Below, in pieces: positions 1 to 8,721 of a DNA stretch of 64,000 bases (the stretch's first letter is position 1; each line of letters begins with the position of its first letter). The notes beneath the pieces are model-generated. The model had not been told where the DNA came from, did not search any database, and was given only the letters and a program-made list of their open reading frames with translations. Where the stretch lies: positions 992,001-1,056,000 of the forward strand of contig NZ_AP028142.1 in NCBI RefSeq assembly GCF_030297675.1, written 5' to 3'. This DNA comes from Polynucleobacter sp. HIN11 (lineage in GTDB: Bacteria; Pseudomonadota; Gammaproteobacteria; Burkholderiales; Burkholderiaceae). A program made the translations under genes and the position numbers.

Positions 1-320
1 CGACCGATCGCTGCCATCAGCTCACGCACACCGGGTGAGCGATATTGAGGCTCTTGCATACACAGTCCCACCAAATCGTATTGGCTAACATCGACTGTTT
101 CTGCGGGTCCGGCACTCACTGAGCCTGGCAATTGTTGTGAGTTCAATAAAACCGGTTCAGCACGCCCCCGAATGGGTAGGCGAACCTTAAATCCTTCCGC
201 ATTGATGAGCTTTGCCTCTTCGGGCAAACACACCAAGTGAATGTGATGACCACCATAGAGTAATTTAGATGCTAAGAGAGAGCCATAAGAGGCTCCTAGT
301 AATAAGATTTTGTAAGGCAT
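1..320 (-). CDS. ketopantoate reductase-like protein, N-terminal part (runs off left edge)
   Basis: The reverse strand from the ATG at 320 reads without a stop to base 1. The protein begins MPYKILLLGASYGSLLASKL, a Rossmann nucleotide-binding start (GASYGS), followed by a region resembling the N-terminal domain of the ApbA/PanE (2-dehydropantoate 2-reductase) family. The gene starts only 6 bases after the parC stop on the same strand, so it is probably the third gene of a parE-parC-this transcript. Only about 106 residues are inside the window, so catalytic residues cannot be checked. The GASYGS loop differs from the classical GxGxxG, so a PanE-like dehydrogenase of other specificity is possible. 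Confidence 0.65.
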   Translation of the reverse strand, partial: MPYKILLLGASYGSLLASKLLYGGHHIHLVCLPEEAKLINAEGFKVRLPIRGRAEPVLLNSQQLPGSVSAGPAETVDVSQYDLVGLCMQEPQYRSPGVRELMAAIG

Positions 321-326
321 AGTTTC

Positions 327-2690
327 TTAGTTAAGAATTGCTTTTAGTCGTGCTTCTTTGAGTCGCGGATCCACTAAATGACCTTTACGGGCACGGTTAC
401 CAGCAAAGCCCTTCAATGTTTTAGCGTCAAGCAGTGTATCAGTGGGTTTACCAGCGCGTCCTGACCCGCTGTAACTTATCCCTGCTGAGCCAAAGGTAAT
501 TGCGCAACGCAAATGCTCTTTAGCATCCAGCCCCATCAAGATCACACCCTTGCCGCCAGTCGGTAAGCGTTTGAGCTCATCCAGGGGGAACACTAAGAGT
601 CGGCCGTTCTCCGATAAGCAAGCAACCTGGCGCATCCCCTCACTCACCTTCGCAGCACCCAGCGGCGCATCCCCGGGCAACTTCTTATCGAGCCCCACAA
701 AGGATTTACCTGCTTTATTGCGAGTAATCATATCTGCCACATTCGCCAAGAATCCATTGCCACCTTTAGTAGAGATCAATACCAGATCATCGGCGTGACC
801 TGCATAGTAGGCGACCATTTGCGAGCCTGGCGCGAGATTGACGTAACTCGTAAGTGGCGAGCCATCGCCTCGTGCGCCGGGTAATTCACTCACGGCAACC
901 GTATAGACACGACCATCACTACCAAAGCCAAGCATTTGATCGACAGTGCGGCACTCAAAGGTATCGTAGAGCGCATCACCGGCTTTGAATGTGAACTGTT
1001 GGGGATCATGCTCATGACCCTGACGGACTCGGACCCAACCCTTTTGGGATACGATCACAGTCACCGGCTCATCAATCACCTTCACTTCAGCCACTGCCCG
1101 CTCATCTTCTTTCATGAGGGTGCGACGCGCATCACCAAACTCTTTAGCATCGCTCTCAATTTCTTTGATGATGTGTTTGCGCAATGCCGACTCATTACTG
1201 AGTAACTCATCAAGCTCCGCCTTTTGCCCTTTGAGCTCTTTGAGTTCCTGCTCAATCTTGATTCCTTCAAGACGGGCCAGCTGGCGCAAACGAATCTCTA
1301 GGATATCTTCAGCTTGACGCTCGGTGAGCTTAAAGGCCTTCATCAAATCGGGTTTTGGCTCATCGCTATTGCGAATCAGCTTAATGACCTTATCAATGTT
1401 TAGAAAGACAATCTTGCGCCCTTCCAGAATATGCATCCGGTCTTTGACCTTCCCCAAGCGATGCTGGGTACGACGAGTGACGGTCTGCACGCGAAACTCG
1501 ATCCACTCGGTGAGGATCTCTTTTAATCCCTTTTGACGGGGTCGGCCGTCATTACCAATCATCACCAAATTAATCGAAGCATTCGACTCGAGTGAGGTAT
1601 GCGCAAGAAGCAAGGTGATGAACTCATTTGGTTCTACGTTCTTGCTCTTGGGCTCAAACACCAGGCGTACCGGGGACTCACGACTCGACTCATCGCGCAC
1701 ACTATCTAAGACGTTCAGAATGGTTTGCTTGAGATTGTTTTGCTCGGTGGTCAGTGATTTCTTGCCCATCTTCACCTTTGGATTGGTGAGCTCCTCGATC
1801 TCTTGCAAGACCCGTTGTGCTGAGGTCGCTGGTGGCAACTCATTGACCACCACCTGCCATTGCCCACGTGCAAGTTCTTCAATGGTCCAGCGTGCGCGCA
1901 CCTTGACCGAGCCGCGTCCACCCTCATAGATCTGGGCGATCTCACTGGCTGGTGAAATAATTTGCCCACCCCCCGGAAAATCCGGACCAGGGATGTGTTT
2001 GAGTAAATCATCCAAACTGGTCTTGGGGGACTTCATGAGCGCTACTGCGGCACTCGCCACCTCGCGCAGATTGTGCGATGGGATCTCGGTCGCCATACCC
2101 ACGGCAATACCCGAGGCGCCATTGAGCAAGACAAATGGCAGACGTGCTGGGAGTAGTTTTGGTTCTTTAAAGGAGCCGTCGTAGTTGGGCACAAAATCAA
2201 TCGTGCCCTCATCGATTTCAGCGAGGAGCAGGCTCGCAATCTTAGTCAAGCGTGCTTCCGTGTAGCGCATCGCCGCGGCTCCATCACCATCGCGCGAGCC
2301 AAAGTTACCTTGGCCATCGATTAATGGGTAGCGTAAGGAGAAATCCTGTGCCAAGCGCACCAGGGCATCGTAGGCCGATTGATCACCATGGGGATGGAAC
2401 TTACCCAAGACATCGCCGACCACGCGCGCACTCTTAACTGGCTTCGCATCGGCACGCAAGCCCATCTCGTTCATCGCAAACAAAATACGACGTTGTACTG
2501 GCTTTTGCCCATCGGCGACTTCGGGTAATGCCCGCCCTTTGACCACACTAATCGCATAATCAAGGTACGCACGCTCAGCGTAGATGCCTAAGGATAAGAA
2601 CTCCTCTGGGTTAGCCGTATTTGCTTTGGGCCGCTCTTGAGTAAAGAGATCCCCCTGCTCAGGAGTTGCTTTCTTATTTTTAGTCGCCAT
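327..2690 (-). CDS. parC: DNA topoisomerase IV subunit A
   Basis: ParC is the DNA-cleaving subunit of topoisomerase IV, which decatenates daughter chromosomes with ParE. The 787-residue protein has the winged-helix segment with HPHGD at 99-103 and the active-site tyrosine in AAMRYTEARL (Tyr143), which forms the covalent DNA link. The C-terminal region from about 520 fits the beta-pinwheel domain. At the site matching the GyrA Ser83 quinolone position there is Gln104, followed by Ser105. It could be confused with gyrA, but the immediately upstream parE and the shorter C-terminal domain favour parC. Its ATG lies 8 bases after the parE stop, so the two subunits should be co-transcribed. Confidence 0.95.
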   Translation of the reverse strand: MATKNKKATPEQGDLFTQERPKANTANPEEFLSLGIYAERAYLDYAISVVKGRALPEVADGQKPVQRRILFAMNEMGLRADAKPVKSARVVGDVLGKFHPHGDQSAYDALVRLAQDFSLRYPLIDGQGNFGSRDGDGAAAMRYTEARLTKIASLLLAEIDEGTIDFVPNYDGSFKEPKLLPARLPFVLLNGASGIAVGMATEIPSHNLREVASAAVALMKSPKTSLDDLLKHIPGPDFPGGGQIISPASEIAQIYEGGRGSVKVRARWTIEELARGQWQVVVNELPPATSAQRVLQEIEELTNPKVKMGKKSLTTEQNNLKQTILNVLDSVRDESSRESPVRLVFEPKSKNVEPNEFITLLLAHTSLESNASINLVMIGNDGRPRQKGLKEILTEWIEFRVQTVTRRTQHRLGKVKDRMHILEGRKIVFLNIDKVIKLIRNSDEPKPDLMKAFKLTERQAEDILEIRLRQLARLEGIKIEQELKELKGQKAELDELLSNESALRKHIIKEIESDAKEFGDARRTLMKEDERAVAEVKVIDEPVTVIVSQKGWVRVRQGHEHDPQQFTFKAGDALYDTFECRTVDQMLGFGSDGRVYTVAVSELPGARGDGSPLTSYVNLAPGSQMVAYYAGHADDLVLISTKGGNGFLANVADMITRNKAGKSFVGLDKKLPGDAPLGAAKVSEGMRQVACLSENGRLLVFPLDELKRLPTGGKGVILMGLDAKEHLRCAITFGSAGISYSGSGRAGKPTDTLLDAKTLKGFAGNRARKGHLVDPRLKEARLKAILN

Positions 2691-2698
2691 GCTGTGTC

Positions 2699-4687
2699 CT
2701 AAATGTCGGCTTCTACTTCATTACCGCGCTCTTCTAACCAATCGCGGCGCGCGCCAGATTCTGCTTTGCCCATCAACATATCCATGGTCTTAATGGTCTC
2801 GCTCTCGCTCATCTCGCCCAAGGTCACCGGCAAGAGACGTCGGGTATCAGGATTCAAGGTGGTATCCCACAGTTGCTCAGCACTCATCTCACCTAAGCCC
2901 TTAAAGCGCGAGATTTGCCAGGCGCCCTCGCGCACACCGTCTTTGCGCAGCTTATCTTCAATGGCAGTTAGTTCGCCCTCATCGAGTGCGTAGATCTTCT
3001 GTGCGGGCTTCTTGCCACGCGCAGGTGCATCAACGCGATACAGTGGTGGTCGCGCAACATACACATGACCGTTCTCGACCAAGCGTGGGAAATGTTTATA
3101 AAAGAGTGTGAGCAGCAGCACCTGAATATGCGAGCCATCCACATCGGCATCCGACAGTATGCAAATCTTGCCGTAGCGTAAGTTCCCCAAGTTGGGTTCA
3201 TCATTAGGCCCGTGGGGATCAACTCCAATCGCTACTGCGATATCGTGTACTTCGTTATTGGCAAAGAGCCGATCGCGCTCGGTCTCCCAAGTATTGAGGA
3301 CCTTACCCCGCAAAGGCAAAATCGCTTGATATTCTTTATTGCGCCCCATCTTGGCAGAACCACCGGCGGAGTCGCCCTCCACCAAGAAGATCTCATTTAA
3401 AAGAATGTCTTCACTCTCGCAATCGGTGAGCTTGCCAGGCAGTACCGCGACACCCGAGGATTTTTTCTTTTCCACCTTTTGACCAGCGCGGGTGCGCGCT
3501 TGTGCTTGTTTAATGACGAGCTCTGCAAGTGCTTTGCCGTAATCAACGTGTTGATTGAGCCACAACTCAAGAGCGGACTTCACAAAGCCAGAGACCAAGC
3601 GCACGGCATCGCGGGAGTTCAGGCGCTCTTTAATCTGTCCTTGGAACTGGGGATCCAACACTTTGGCAGACAAAATAAATGAGGCCCTGGCAAATACGTC
3701 CTCAGGCATGAGCTTCACTCCCTTGGGTTGCAAGGCATGGATCTCAACAAAACTTTTGACCGCATTAAAGAGTCCTTCGCGCAAACCACTCTCATGCGTA
3801 CCACCCGCTGGGGTTGGGATGAGGTTCACATAACTCTCGCGCACCGGTGCCCCCTCTTCGGTCCAACTCACGACCCAAGCGGCACCCTCACCTTCGGCAA
3901 AGGCTTCTTCATCGCCTGCGCCACTGGCGTAATGCTCACCCTCAAATGCAGGAATTACTGGGGCACTATGGCCACCTTGTGCCAAGGCTTCATCGAGGTA
4001 ACCTTTTAGTCCTTGGGTGTAGAGCCAGGATTGGCTTTGCCCGTTTTTTTCTTGAACCAGCGTGACCTTGACGCCGGGTAAGAGCACTGCCTTGGAGCGC
4101 AAGAGGCGCTCGAGATCAGCCATGGGAATGGTGGCACTATCAAAGTATTTTGGATTCGGCCAAACGCGCACTTTGGTGCCATGCGCTTTATCGCCTTTGG
4201 TTGCTGCTTTGGATTTAAGTTTCTCGATCACATCGCCATCGGCAAAGGTGATGTTGGAGACCTGTTGCTCACGCCACACGGTCACCTCTAAACGTTTAGC
4301 GAGCGCGTTCGTAACCGACACACCCACACCATGTAAGCCTCCTGAGAATGCATAAGCACCGCCACTACCCTTCTCAAACTTGCCACCGGCATGCAATTGG
4401 GTAAAGACGATTTCAACGACGGGTTTTTTCTCTTGGGGATGCATACCCACTGGAATGCCGCGGCCATCGTCTTCCACACTCACACTACCGTCGGTGTGTA
4501 AGGTCACGACCACTTCTTTACCGTAACCACCGAGTGCTTCGTCTGAGGCGTTATCTAAGACCTCCTGAATGATATGCAGGGGATTATCGGTGCGGGTGTA
4601 CATACCCGGGCGCTGACGCACTGGCTCCAAGCCCTTTAAGACTTTGATGGAGGATTCGCTGTATTGGGATGGTTTACGGGTTGCCAT
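2699..4687 (-). CDS. parE: DNA topoisomerase IV subunit B
   Basis: ParE is the ATPase subunit of topoisomerase IV. The 662-residue protein shows a GHKL ATPase domain with catalytic Glu42 before DNASDEAL (45-52), a DDGRGIP loop at 73-79 and GGLHGVG at 116-122. The transducer domain follows with Lys353 in the QIK position. The TOPRIM domain has EGDSAGG from Glu437 and the metal-binding DADVD at 513-517. The length is typical for ParE and shorter than GyrB of the same group. It is the first gene of the parE-parC operon and is divergent from the CoA-transferase gene, with a 59-base gap holding both promoters. Confidence 0.95.
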   Translation of the reverse strand: MATRKPSQYSESSIKVLKGLEPVRQRPGMYTRTDNPLHIIQEVLDNASDEALGGYGKEVVVTLHTDGSVSVEDDGRGIPVGMHPQEKKPVVEIVFTQLHAGGKFEKGSGGAYAFSGGLHGVGVSVTNALAKRLEVTVWREQQVSNITFADGDVIEKLKSKAATKGDKAHGTKVRVWPNPKYFDSATIPMADLERLLRSKAVLLPGVKVTLVQEKNGQSQSWLYTQGLKGYLDEALAQGGHSAPVIPAFEGEHYASGAGDEEAFAEGEGAAWVVSWTEEGAPVRESYVNLIPTPAGGTHESGLREGLFNAVKSFVEIHALQPKGVKLMPEDVFARASFILSAKVLDPQFQGQIKERLNSRDAVRLVSGFVKSALELWLNQHVDYGKALAELVIKQAQARTRAGQKVEKKKSSGVAVLPGKLTDCESEDILLNEIFLVEGDSAGGSAKMGRNKEYQAILPLRGKVLNTWETERDRLFANNEVHDIAVAIGVDPHGPNDEPNLGNLRYGKICILSDADVDGSHIQVLLLTLFYKHFPRLVENGHVYVARPPLYRVDAPARGKKPAQKIYALDEGELTAIEDKLRKDGVREGAWQISRFKGLGEMSAEQLWDTTLNPDTRRLLPVTLGEMSESETIKTMDMLMGKAESGARRDWLEERGNEVEADI

Positions 4688-4746
4688 GCGCAGAAATTGT
4701 AGTCATATCCCAAAGGCGTGTGACAAAAGCATGGGAAAATAAGCCT

Positions 4747-5964
4747 ATGGGAGCTTTAAGTCATATTCGCGTATTAGATCTGAGCCGGGTATTAGCGGGT
4801 CCGTGGTGTGCTCAAAACTTAGCTGATTTGGGTGCTCAGGTGATTAAAGTGGAGCGCCCGGGCGCAGGTGACGATACCCGCCATTGGGGCCCTCCCTTTG
4901 CTAAAGACCCAAATGGTCAGGACACCACCGAGTCAGCGTATTACATCTCGATTAATCGTAATAAGAAATCCATCACGCTCGATATCAGTACCTCTGAGGG
5001 TCAAGCGATTGTGCGTGATTTGGTCAAGACCTCCGATGTGGTGATCGAGAACTACAAGGTGGGTCAGCTAGCGAAGTACGGTCTTGACTATCAATCCTTA
5101 TGTGCGATCAAGCCCAATCTCATTTATTGCTCGATCACTGGCTTTGGTCAAACCGGTCCCTATCAACATCGCCCTGGCTATGACTTTATCTTGCAAGGCA
5201 TGGGTGGCTTTATGAGCATTACCGGTGAAGCGGATCATTTACCCGGTGGTGGTCCTCAAAAGGCTGGGGTTGCGATCGTGGATTTATTTACAGGGATGTA
5301 TGCCAGCTCCGCCATCCTTGCGGCGGTGATTCATCGCGATCGCACCGGTGAGGGTCAATACATTGATATGGCTCTCCTCGATACTCAGGTAGCAATGCTT
5401 GCAAATATTTCTAGTAATTATTTATGCAGCGGGGTCTCACCGCATCGCTGGGGTAATGCTCACCCCAATGTAGTGCCCTATCAAACCTTTCAGACATCGG
5501 ATAGCTGGATCATTGTGGCAGTTGGTAACGATAGCCAGTTTCGTAACTTCGTGAAGGTCGGCAATCGCGAGGCTCTTGCTGACGACGTGCGCTTTGCAAC
5601 AAACCCAGCGCGCATTGAGCACCGCACTGCATTAATCCCACTGTTAGCCGAGATGGTGAAGGAGAAGACCAAGGCGCAGTGGATTTCTTTATTGGAGACG
5701 GCAGGTGTGCCTTGCGGGCCCATTAATAATTTGCAAGAGGTGTTTGAGAACGAGCAAGTCATCTCGCGTGGCATTGAGATGCGCGTGCCCCACCCAACCG
5801 CCGGCACCATGAAATTGGTTGCGAGTCCGATGCGTCTCTCCAAAACCCCGGTGGAGGTGCGCATGCCACCGCCGCTGTTGGGACAACACACCGATGAGGT
5901 CTTACGCGAACTGGGTATGAGTGAAGAGCAAATTAGCGAGTTGCATCAGAAAGGAATTGTGTGA
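4747..5964 (+). CDS. CoA-transferase family III (CaiB/BaiF-type)
   Basis: Family III CoA-transferases move CoA between acyl-CoA and free acids through an aspartyl-CoA intermediate. The 405-residue protein has the family N-terminus (LSHIRVLDLSRVLAGPW), VIKVERPGAGDDTR around 33-45, and the catalytic Asp146 in PGYDFILQG. The open frame extends upstream, but the ATG at 4747 is chosen because conserved sequence starts directly after it. The stop overlaps the GTG of the following MFS gene by four bases (GTGA), so the two are translationally coupled. Formyl-CoA:oxalate CoA-transferase paired with an oxalate/formate carrier is one attractive reading, but many family members act on other acids, so no symbol is given. 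Confidence 0.88.
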   Translation: MGALSHIRVLDLSRVLAGPWCAQNLADLGAQVIKVERPGAGDDTRHWGPPFAKDPNGQDTTESAYYISINRNKKSITLDISTSEGQAIVRDLVKTSDVVIENYKVGQLAKYGLDYQSLCAIKPNLIYCSITGFGQTGPYQHRPGYDFILQGMGGFMSITGEADHLPGGGPQKAGVAIVDLFTGMYASSAILAAVIHRDRTGEGQYIDMALLDTQVAMLANISSNYLCSGVSPHRWGNAHPNVVPYQTFQTSDSWIIVAVGNDSQFRNFVKVGNREALADDVRFATNPARIEHRTALIPLLAEMVKEKTKAQWISLLETAGVPCGPINNLQEVFENEQVISRGIEMRVPHPTAGTMKLVASPMRLSKTPVEVRMPPPLLGQHTDEVLRELGMSEEQISELHQKGIV

Positions 5965-7184
5965 CCCAGCGCACGCCCAGCCTATCGATGCTTCAAGTGC
6001 TGATCTTTGGCAGTCTGATGGTCACCCTTTCCATGGGTATTCGTCATGGCTTTGGTCTCTTCAATATGCCGATTACCTCGGCTAACGGCTGGGGGCGTGA
6101 GACCTTCGCATTAGCGATTGCGCTCCAGAACCTGATTTGGGGATTTGCCCAACCCGTCGCTGGCGCGCTTGCCGATCGCTATGGGCCATTCAAGATCATG
6201 ATTCTGGGTGGATTCTTGTATGCCGTGGGTCTAATTGGGATGGCACTGACCAATGATCCCTTGTTATTCCATTTGGCGGGCGGTCTATCCATTGGTATTG
6301 GTCTAGCGGCGACAACCTACAGTGTGGTGTACGGCATTATTGGTCGCAATGTATCGCCCCAAAAACGCGTATGGGCGATGGGGGTTACTGCAGCGGCAGG
6401 CTCCTTCGGTCAGTTTTTGATGATGCCATTAGAGCAAGGCTTGATTAGCAACTTTGGAGCCAACGAAGCACTCATCTATTTAGGACTCATGGCCTCACTC
6501 ATGATCCCCATTGCATTTTTCTTACGCGAGACCGGTTTTGCGCCCAATCAAGCTGGTGGCCAAACCATCCGACAGGCTCTTAACGAAGCCATTGGTAATC
6601 GCAACTTTCGTTTCTTGATGATGGGTTACTTTGTATGCGGCTTTCAGGTAATCTTTATTACGGTTCACCTCGCCCCGTATCTCAAGGATATGTCGGCGAT
6701 CTATCCCGGTATCAACGGTGCTACCGTTGCTACTACTGCCTTGGCCTTGATTGGTTTATTTAATGTGATTGGCACCTACTACGCTGGGGTCTTGGGCGAG
6801 CGCTTTCCTAAACGATTTTTACTCTCGGGTATTTACTTCACCCGCTCACTAGCGATTGCTCTCTTTTTATTGTTGCCCCTCTCGTCGATGAGCACTTATG
6901 CGTTTGCTGCTGTGATGGGAGTACTCTGGCTCTCAACCATTCCGCTCACGAATGCGATCGTCGCTCAGATCTTTGGGGTCAAATACCTCACCATGCTCTC
7001 GGGGGTGGTGTTCTTCTCCCATCAATTAGGGAGCTTCTGTGGTGCCTACTTCGGTGGCTACCTCTATGATCTCACTGGTTCCTATCAGATCGTGTGGGGC
7101 ATTGCCATGGCCCTGGGGGTCTTCGCTGGTCTGATTAATTTACCGATCCGTGAAGAGCCCTTGCAGCGCCCGGCAAGCGCATGA
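5961..7184 (+). CDS. MFS transporter, monocarboxylate/oxalate-formate type
   Basis: A 407-residue major facilitator protein with about twelve hydrophobic helices. The first helix carries SMGIRHGFGLF and the loop between helices 2 and 3 has GALADRYGPF, the typical MFS motif A region. Its overall form resembles the monocarboxylate/oxalate-formate antiporter branch. The GTG start overlaps the end of the CoA-transferase gene, which predicts a shared pathway, probably uptake of the organic acid that the CoA-transferase activates or exchange with its product. The substrate cannot be read from sequence. Confidence 0.85.
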   Translation: MTQRTPSLSMLQVLIFGSLMVTLSMGIRHGFGLFNMPITSANGWGRETFALAIALQNLIWGFAQPVAGALADRYGPFKIMILGGFLYAVGLIGMALTNDPLLFHLAGGLSIGIGLAATTYSVVYGIIGRNVSPQKRVWAMGVTAAAGSFGQFLMMPLEQGLISNFGANEALIYLGLMASLMIPIAFFLRETGFAPNQAGGQTIRQALNEAIGNRNFRFLMMGYFVCGFQVIFITVHLAPYLKDMSAIYPGINGATVATTALALIGLFNVIGTYYAGVLGERFPKRFLLSGIYFTRSLAIALFLLLPLSSMSTYAFAAVMGVLWLSTIPLTNAIVAQIFGVKYLTMLSGVVFFSHQLGSFCGAYFGGYLYDLTGSYQIVWGIAMALGVFAGLINLPIREEPLQRPASA

Positions 7185-7235
7185 GGACGTAGCTATTCTG
7201 TGGCGATGACCATCTGCTTTCGGTAGAATGAGTGA

Positions 7236-7394
7236 ATGAGTCAATCGCTATCAATTACTTCAACTCTGACCAGAAAGAAGATCGCTCTCTATGCAGTCGT
7301 TGTGTTCCTTTTGATGCTGGTCTTTGCGCTCTACTTCATCCCTGAGGTTGTAATTGGTTTGGCTGAGCAAGCATGGGCCCTGTGTGGCTGGTAA
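7236..7394 (+). CDS. 52-residue single-helix membrane peptide
   Basis: A small open frame starting at the ATG at 7236 encodes 52 residues beginning MSQSLSITSTLTRKKIALYA. After the basic KK pair comes one strongly hydrophobic helix (residues about 17-34), then a short tail ending in LCGW. This looks like a one-pass inner-membrane peptide with the basic side in the cytoplasm. It lies between the MFS gene and tRNA-Arg, ending only 6 bases before the tRNA. I do not recognise a family. The clean charge-then-helix pattern and an otherwise empty gap support it. Confidence 0.5.
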   Translation: MSQSLSITSTLTRKKIALYAVVVFLLMLVFALYFIPEVVIGLAEQAWALCGW

Positions 7395-7400
7395 TCCCCT

Positions 7401-7475
7401 CCCGCTGTAGCACAATGGATAGTGCAATCGCCTCCTAAGCGATAGATCCAGGTTCGACTCCTGGCAGGGGGACCA
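7401..7475 (+). tRNA. tRNA-Arg (anticodon CCT)
   Basis: A full cloverleaf can be drawn: acceptor 7401-7407 with 7465-7471, D stem GCAC/GTGC, anticodon stem ATCGC/GCGAT around loop CTCCTAA (anticodon CCT at 7434-7436), and T stem CCAGG/CCTGG around TTCGACT. The discriminator A and an encoded CCA end at 7475. It reads AGG codons. The acceptor stem has a G-G mismatch at the fourth pair (7404 with 7468); all other pairs are Watson-Crick. Confidence 0.93.
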
Positions 7476-7504
7476 AATTTATTCATGACGCATTGATTGT
7501 TAAA

Positions 7505-7634
7505 TTAGGAAAACTACTAATCTTGTTTGATGTGAACGTGTCTTTTATTTGTTACGCTTTTTAATTGATGTACGATGGATTGGTGATGAAGTTATCCACA
7601 GCATGTGTGGACAAATCGTTCAAAGTTTTCCTAA
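7505..7634. repeat. 11-bp perfect inverted repeat enclosing the DnaA boxes
   Basis: TTAGGAAAACT at 7505-7515 and its exact reverse complement AGTTTTCCTAA at 7624-7634 lie 108 bases apart, just downstream of tRNA-Arg. The geometry resembles a short non-coding mobile element (MITE-like) or an excised-element scar, but no flanking target duplication was found. Confidence 0.35.
7592..7614. promoter_or_regulatory. pair of head-to-head DnaA boxes
   Basis: TTATCCACA matches the strict DnaA-box consensus. Five bases later TGTGGACAA is the reverse complement of TTGTCCACA, also an accepted box. The symmetric pair would fit two DnaA monomers. There is no dnaA, dnaN or gyrB nearby, so this is probably not the chromosomal origin but a titration, regulatory or relic site. 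Confidence 0.5.
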
Positions 7635-7710
7635 GTGCTGATTTTTAAACGAGTGAGCTAGCATGCTCAAAAATTAAGCATGATCAATATAGTTCGCTTA
7701 CACTTGACTC

Positions 7711-8535
7711 ATGTCAATAATCCCTGTAAGCACACTCGCCGCTCTCGAAGAAATGTTGCAAAACGCGAGTTGTCATTTACCTCATGCGTGCTTGCCCATT
7801 GTGTTGGGTGATCGCACCGTCGGTCACCTCGTCCCTGAATTCACCCCTTTCGTGATCGAGAGTTTGCAAAGCGATCCGATTGCCCATCTGAATGTGAGTG
7901 GGCGGGGTTTGGTATTTGCAGTAGTTCCTCCTGCCCACCTCAGCGCCAGTTTGCGTGTCTTGGCGATGAGGATGCGTGACGCTGGATTGATACCAGCGTG
8001 GCGCAATGAAGAGTTTGCATTCTATGGTGCTGATGGTCATGAGTACTTTCGGGTCGAGCGCGCGGCGTTTCGAAGTCTCGGGGTGCAAAGTCAGGCAGCG
8101 CACATCAATGGTATGACTGCCAATGGCCAACTTTGGGTAGGACGGCGCAGCGAGAGTAAGCAGATTGATCCCGGCAAACTCGATAACCTCGCCGCTGGCG
8201 GCATTAGCGCCTCCGAGACCGTGGTGAATTGCGCGATACGAGAGCTATGGGAAGAGGCCGGCGTTCCCGAGCCCATCGCGAGCGCCATTACTCCAGCAGG
8301 CAAGTTATTAATTAGTCGCCCTAACCCACCCCATGGCATCCACCACGAGAGCCTTTTCATCTTTGATCTTGTCTTACCCTTGCAATTGGTTCCCATCAAT
8401 CACGATGGCGAGGTGAGTGGCTTTATTCAACTGGATCTCGCGGAGGCTGCCGCCCGCATCCTGGCGGATGAGTTCACGACTGATGCAGCCTTGGTCACTG
8501 CCGACTTGATATTGCGCCGCAACCGGATGGCTTGA
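7711..8535 (+). CDS. DUF4743-Nudix hydrolase, probably thiamine-diphosphate related
   Basis: The protein has 274 residues: an N-terminal DUF4743-like domain (about 1-120) and a C-terminal Nudix domain. The Nudix box is perfect, from Gly163 through Glu169, Arg177-Glu178, Glu181-Glu182 to Gly184-Val185. The same two-domain form is seen in the Nudix part of fungal Tnr3 and in bacterial proteins that hydrolyse (oxidised) thiamine diphosphate. Its position directly upstream of the TPP riboswitch and thi operon supports a thiamine housekeeping role, although the gene itself lies before the riboswitch and so is not under its control. The substrate assignment is inference. Confidence 0.85.
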   Translation: MSIIPVSTLAALEEMLQNASCHLPHACLPIVLGDRTVGHLVPEFTPFVIESLQSDPIAHLNVSGRGLVFAVVPPAHLSASLRVLAMRMRDAGLIPAWRNEEFAFYGADGHEYFRVERAAFRSLGVQSQAAHINGMTANGQLWVGRRSESKQIDPGKLDNLAAGGISASETVVNCAIRELWEEAGVPEPIASAITPAGKLLISRPNPPHGIHHESLFIFDLVLPLQLVPINHDGEVSGFIQLDLAEAAARILADEFTTDAALVTADLILRRNRMA

Positions 8536-8587
8536 TGAAGCTCAAGGATGGGCTTTGGGGATTCGTGGTTAAATAGGGTCACAAGGA

Positions 8588-8672
8588 TGAAACAGGGGTG
8601 CCCCCACTGCGGTGGTGCTGAGAAAGACCCTCGAACCCGATCCAGGTAATGCTGGCGTGGGGAGTTCCATCA
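8588..8672 (+). promoter_or_regulatory. TPP riboswitch (THI element)
   Basis: The leader between the Nudix gene and thiC contains the conserved THI-box pieces in order: GGGGTGC at 8595-8601, the CTGAGA core at 8619-8624, an ACCC segment followed by GAACCCGATC, then GGTAATGCTGGCG and a closing GGGGAG. These form the pyrimidine- and pyrophosphate-sensor arms of the TPP aptamer. In the Gram-negative form, ligand binding usually masks the ribosome site of thiC, about 45 bases downstream. Boundaries are approximate. Confidence 0.93.
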
Positions 8673-8721
8673 GACCGGCACACGGTTTCGTCCACTCTAT
8701 GAATATTGCGAGGAGATGGAC

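Larger units (their letters stand above)
7476..7710 (+). other. gene-free stretch with DnaA boxes and inverted repeat
   Basis: No open frame of note lies between tRNA-Arg and the Nudix gene. The stretch holds a perfect DnaA box TTATCCACA (7592-7600) facing an inverted TGTGGACAA (7606-7614). It also holds an 11-base inverted repeat TTAGGAAAACT (7505-7515) / AGTTTTCCTAA (7624-7634) that encloses them, and AT-rich sequence around 7540-7570. The promoter of the Nudix gene must lie near the right end. Confidence 0.6.

Noticed and set aside
4669..4746. Upstream start of the CoA-transferase overlapping parE
   Set aside because: Conserved sequence begins at the ATG at 4747; the extra residues have no family match.
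7592..7614. Chromosomal replication origin at the DnaA boxes
   Set aside because: Only two boxes, no dnaA/dnaN/gyrB nearby, no AT-rich unwinding repeat array.
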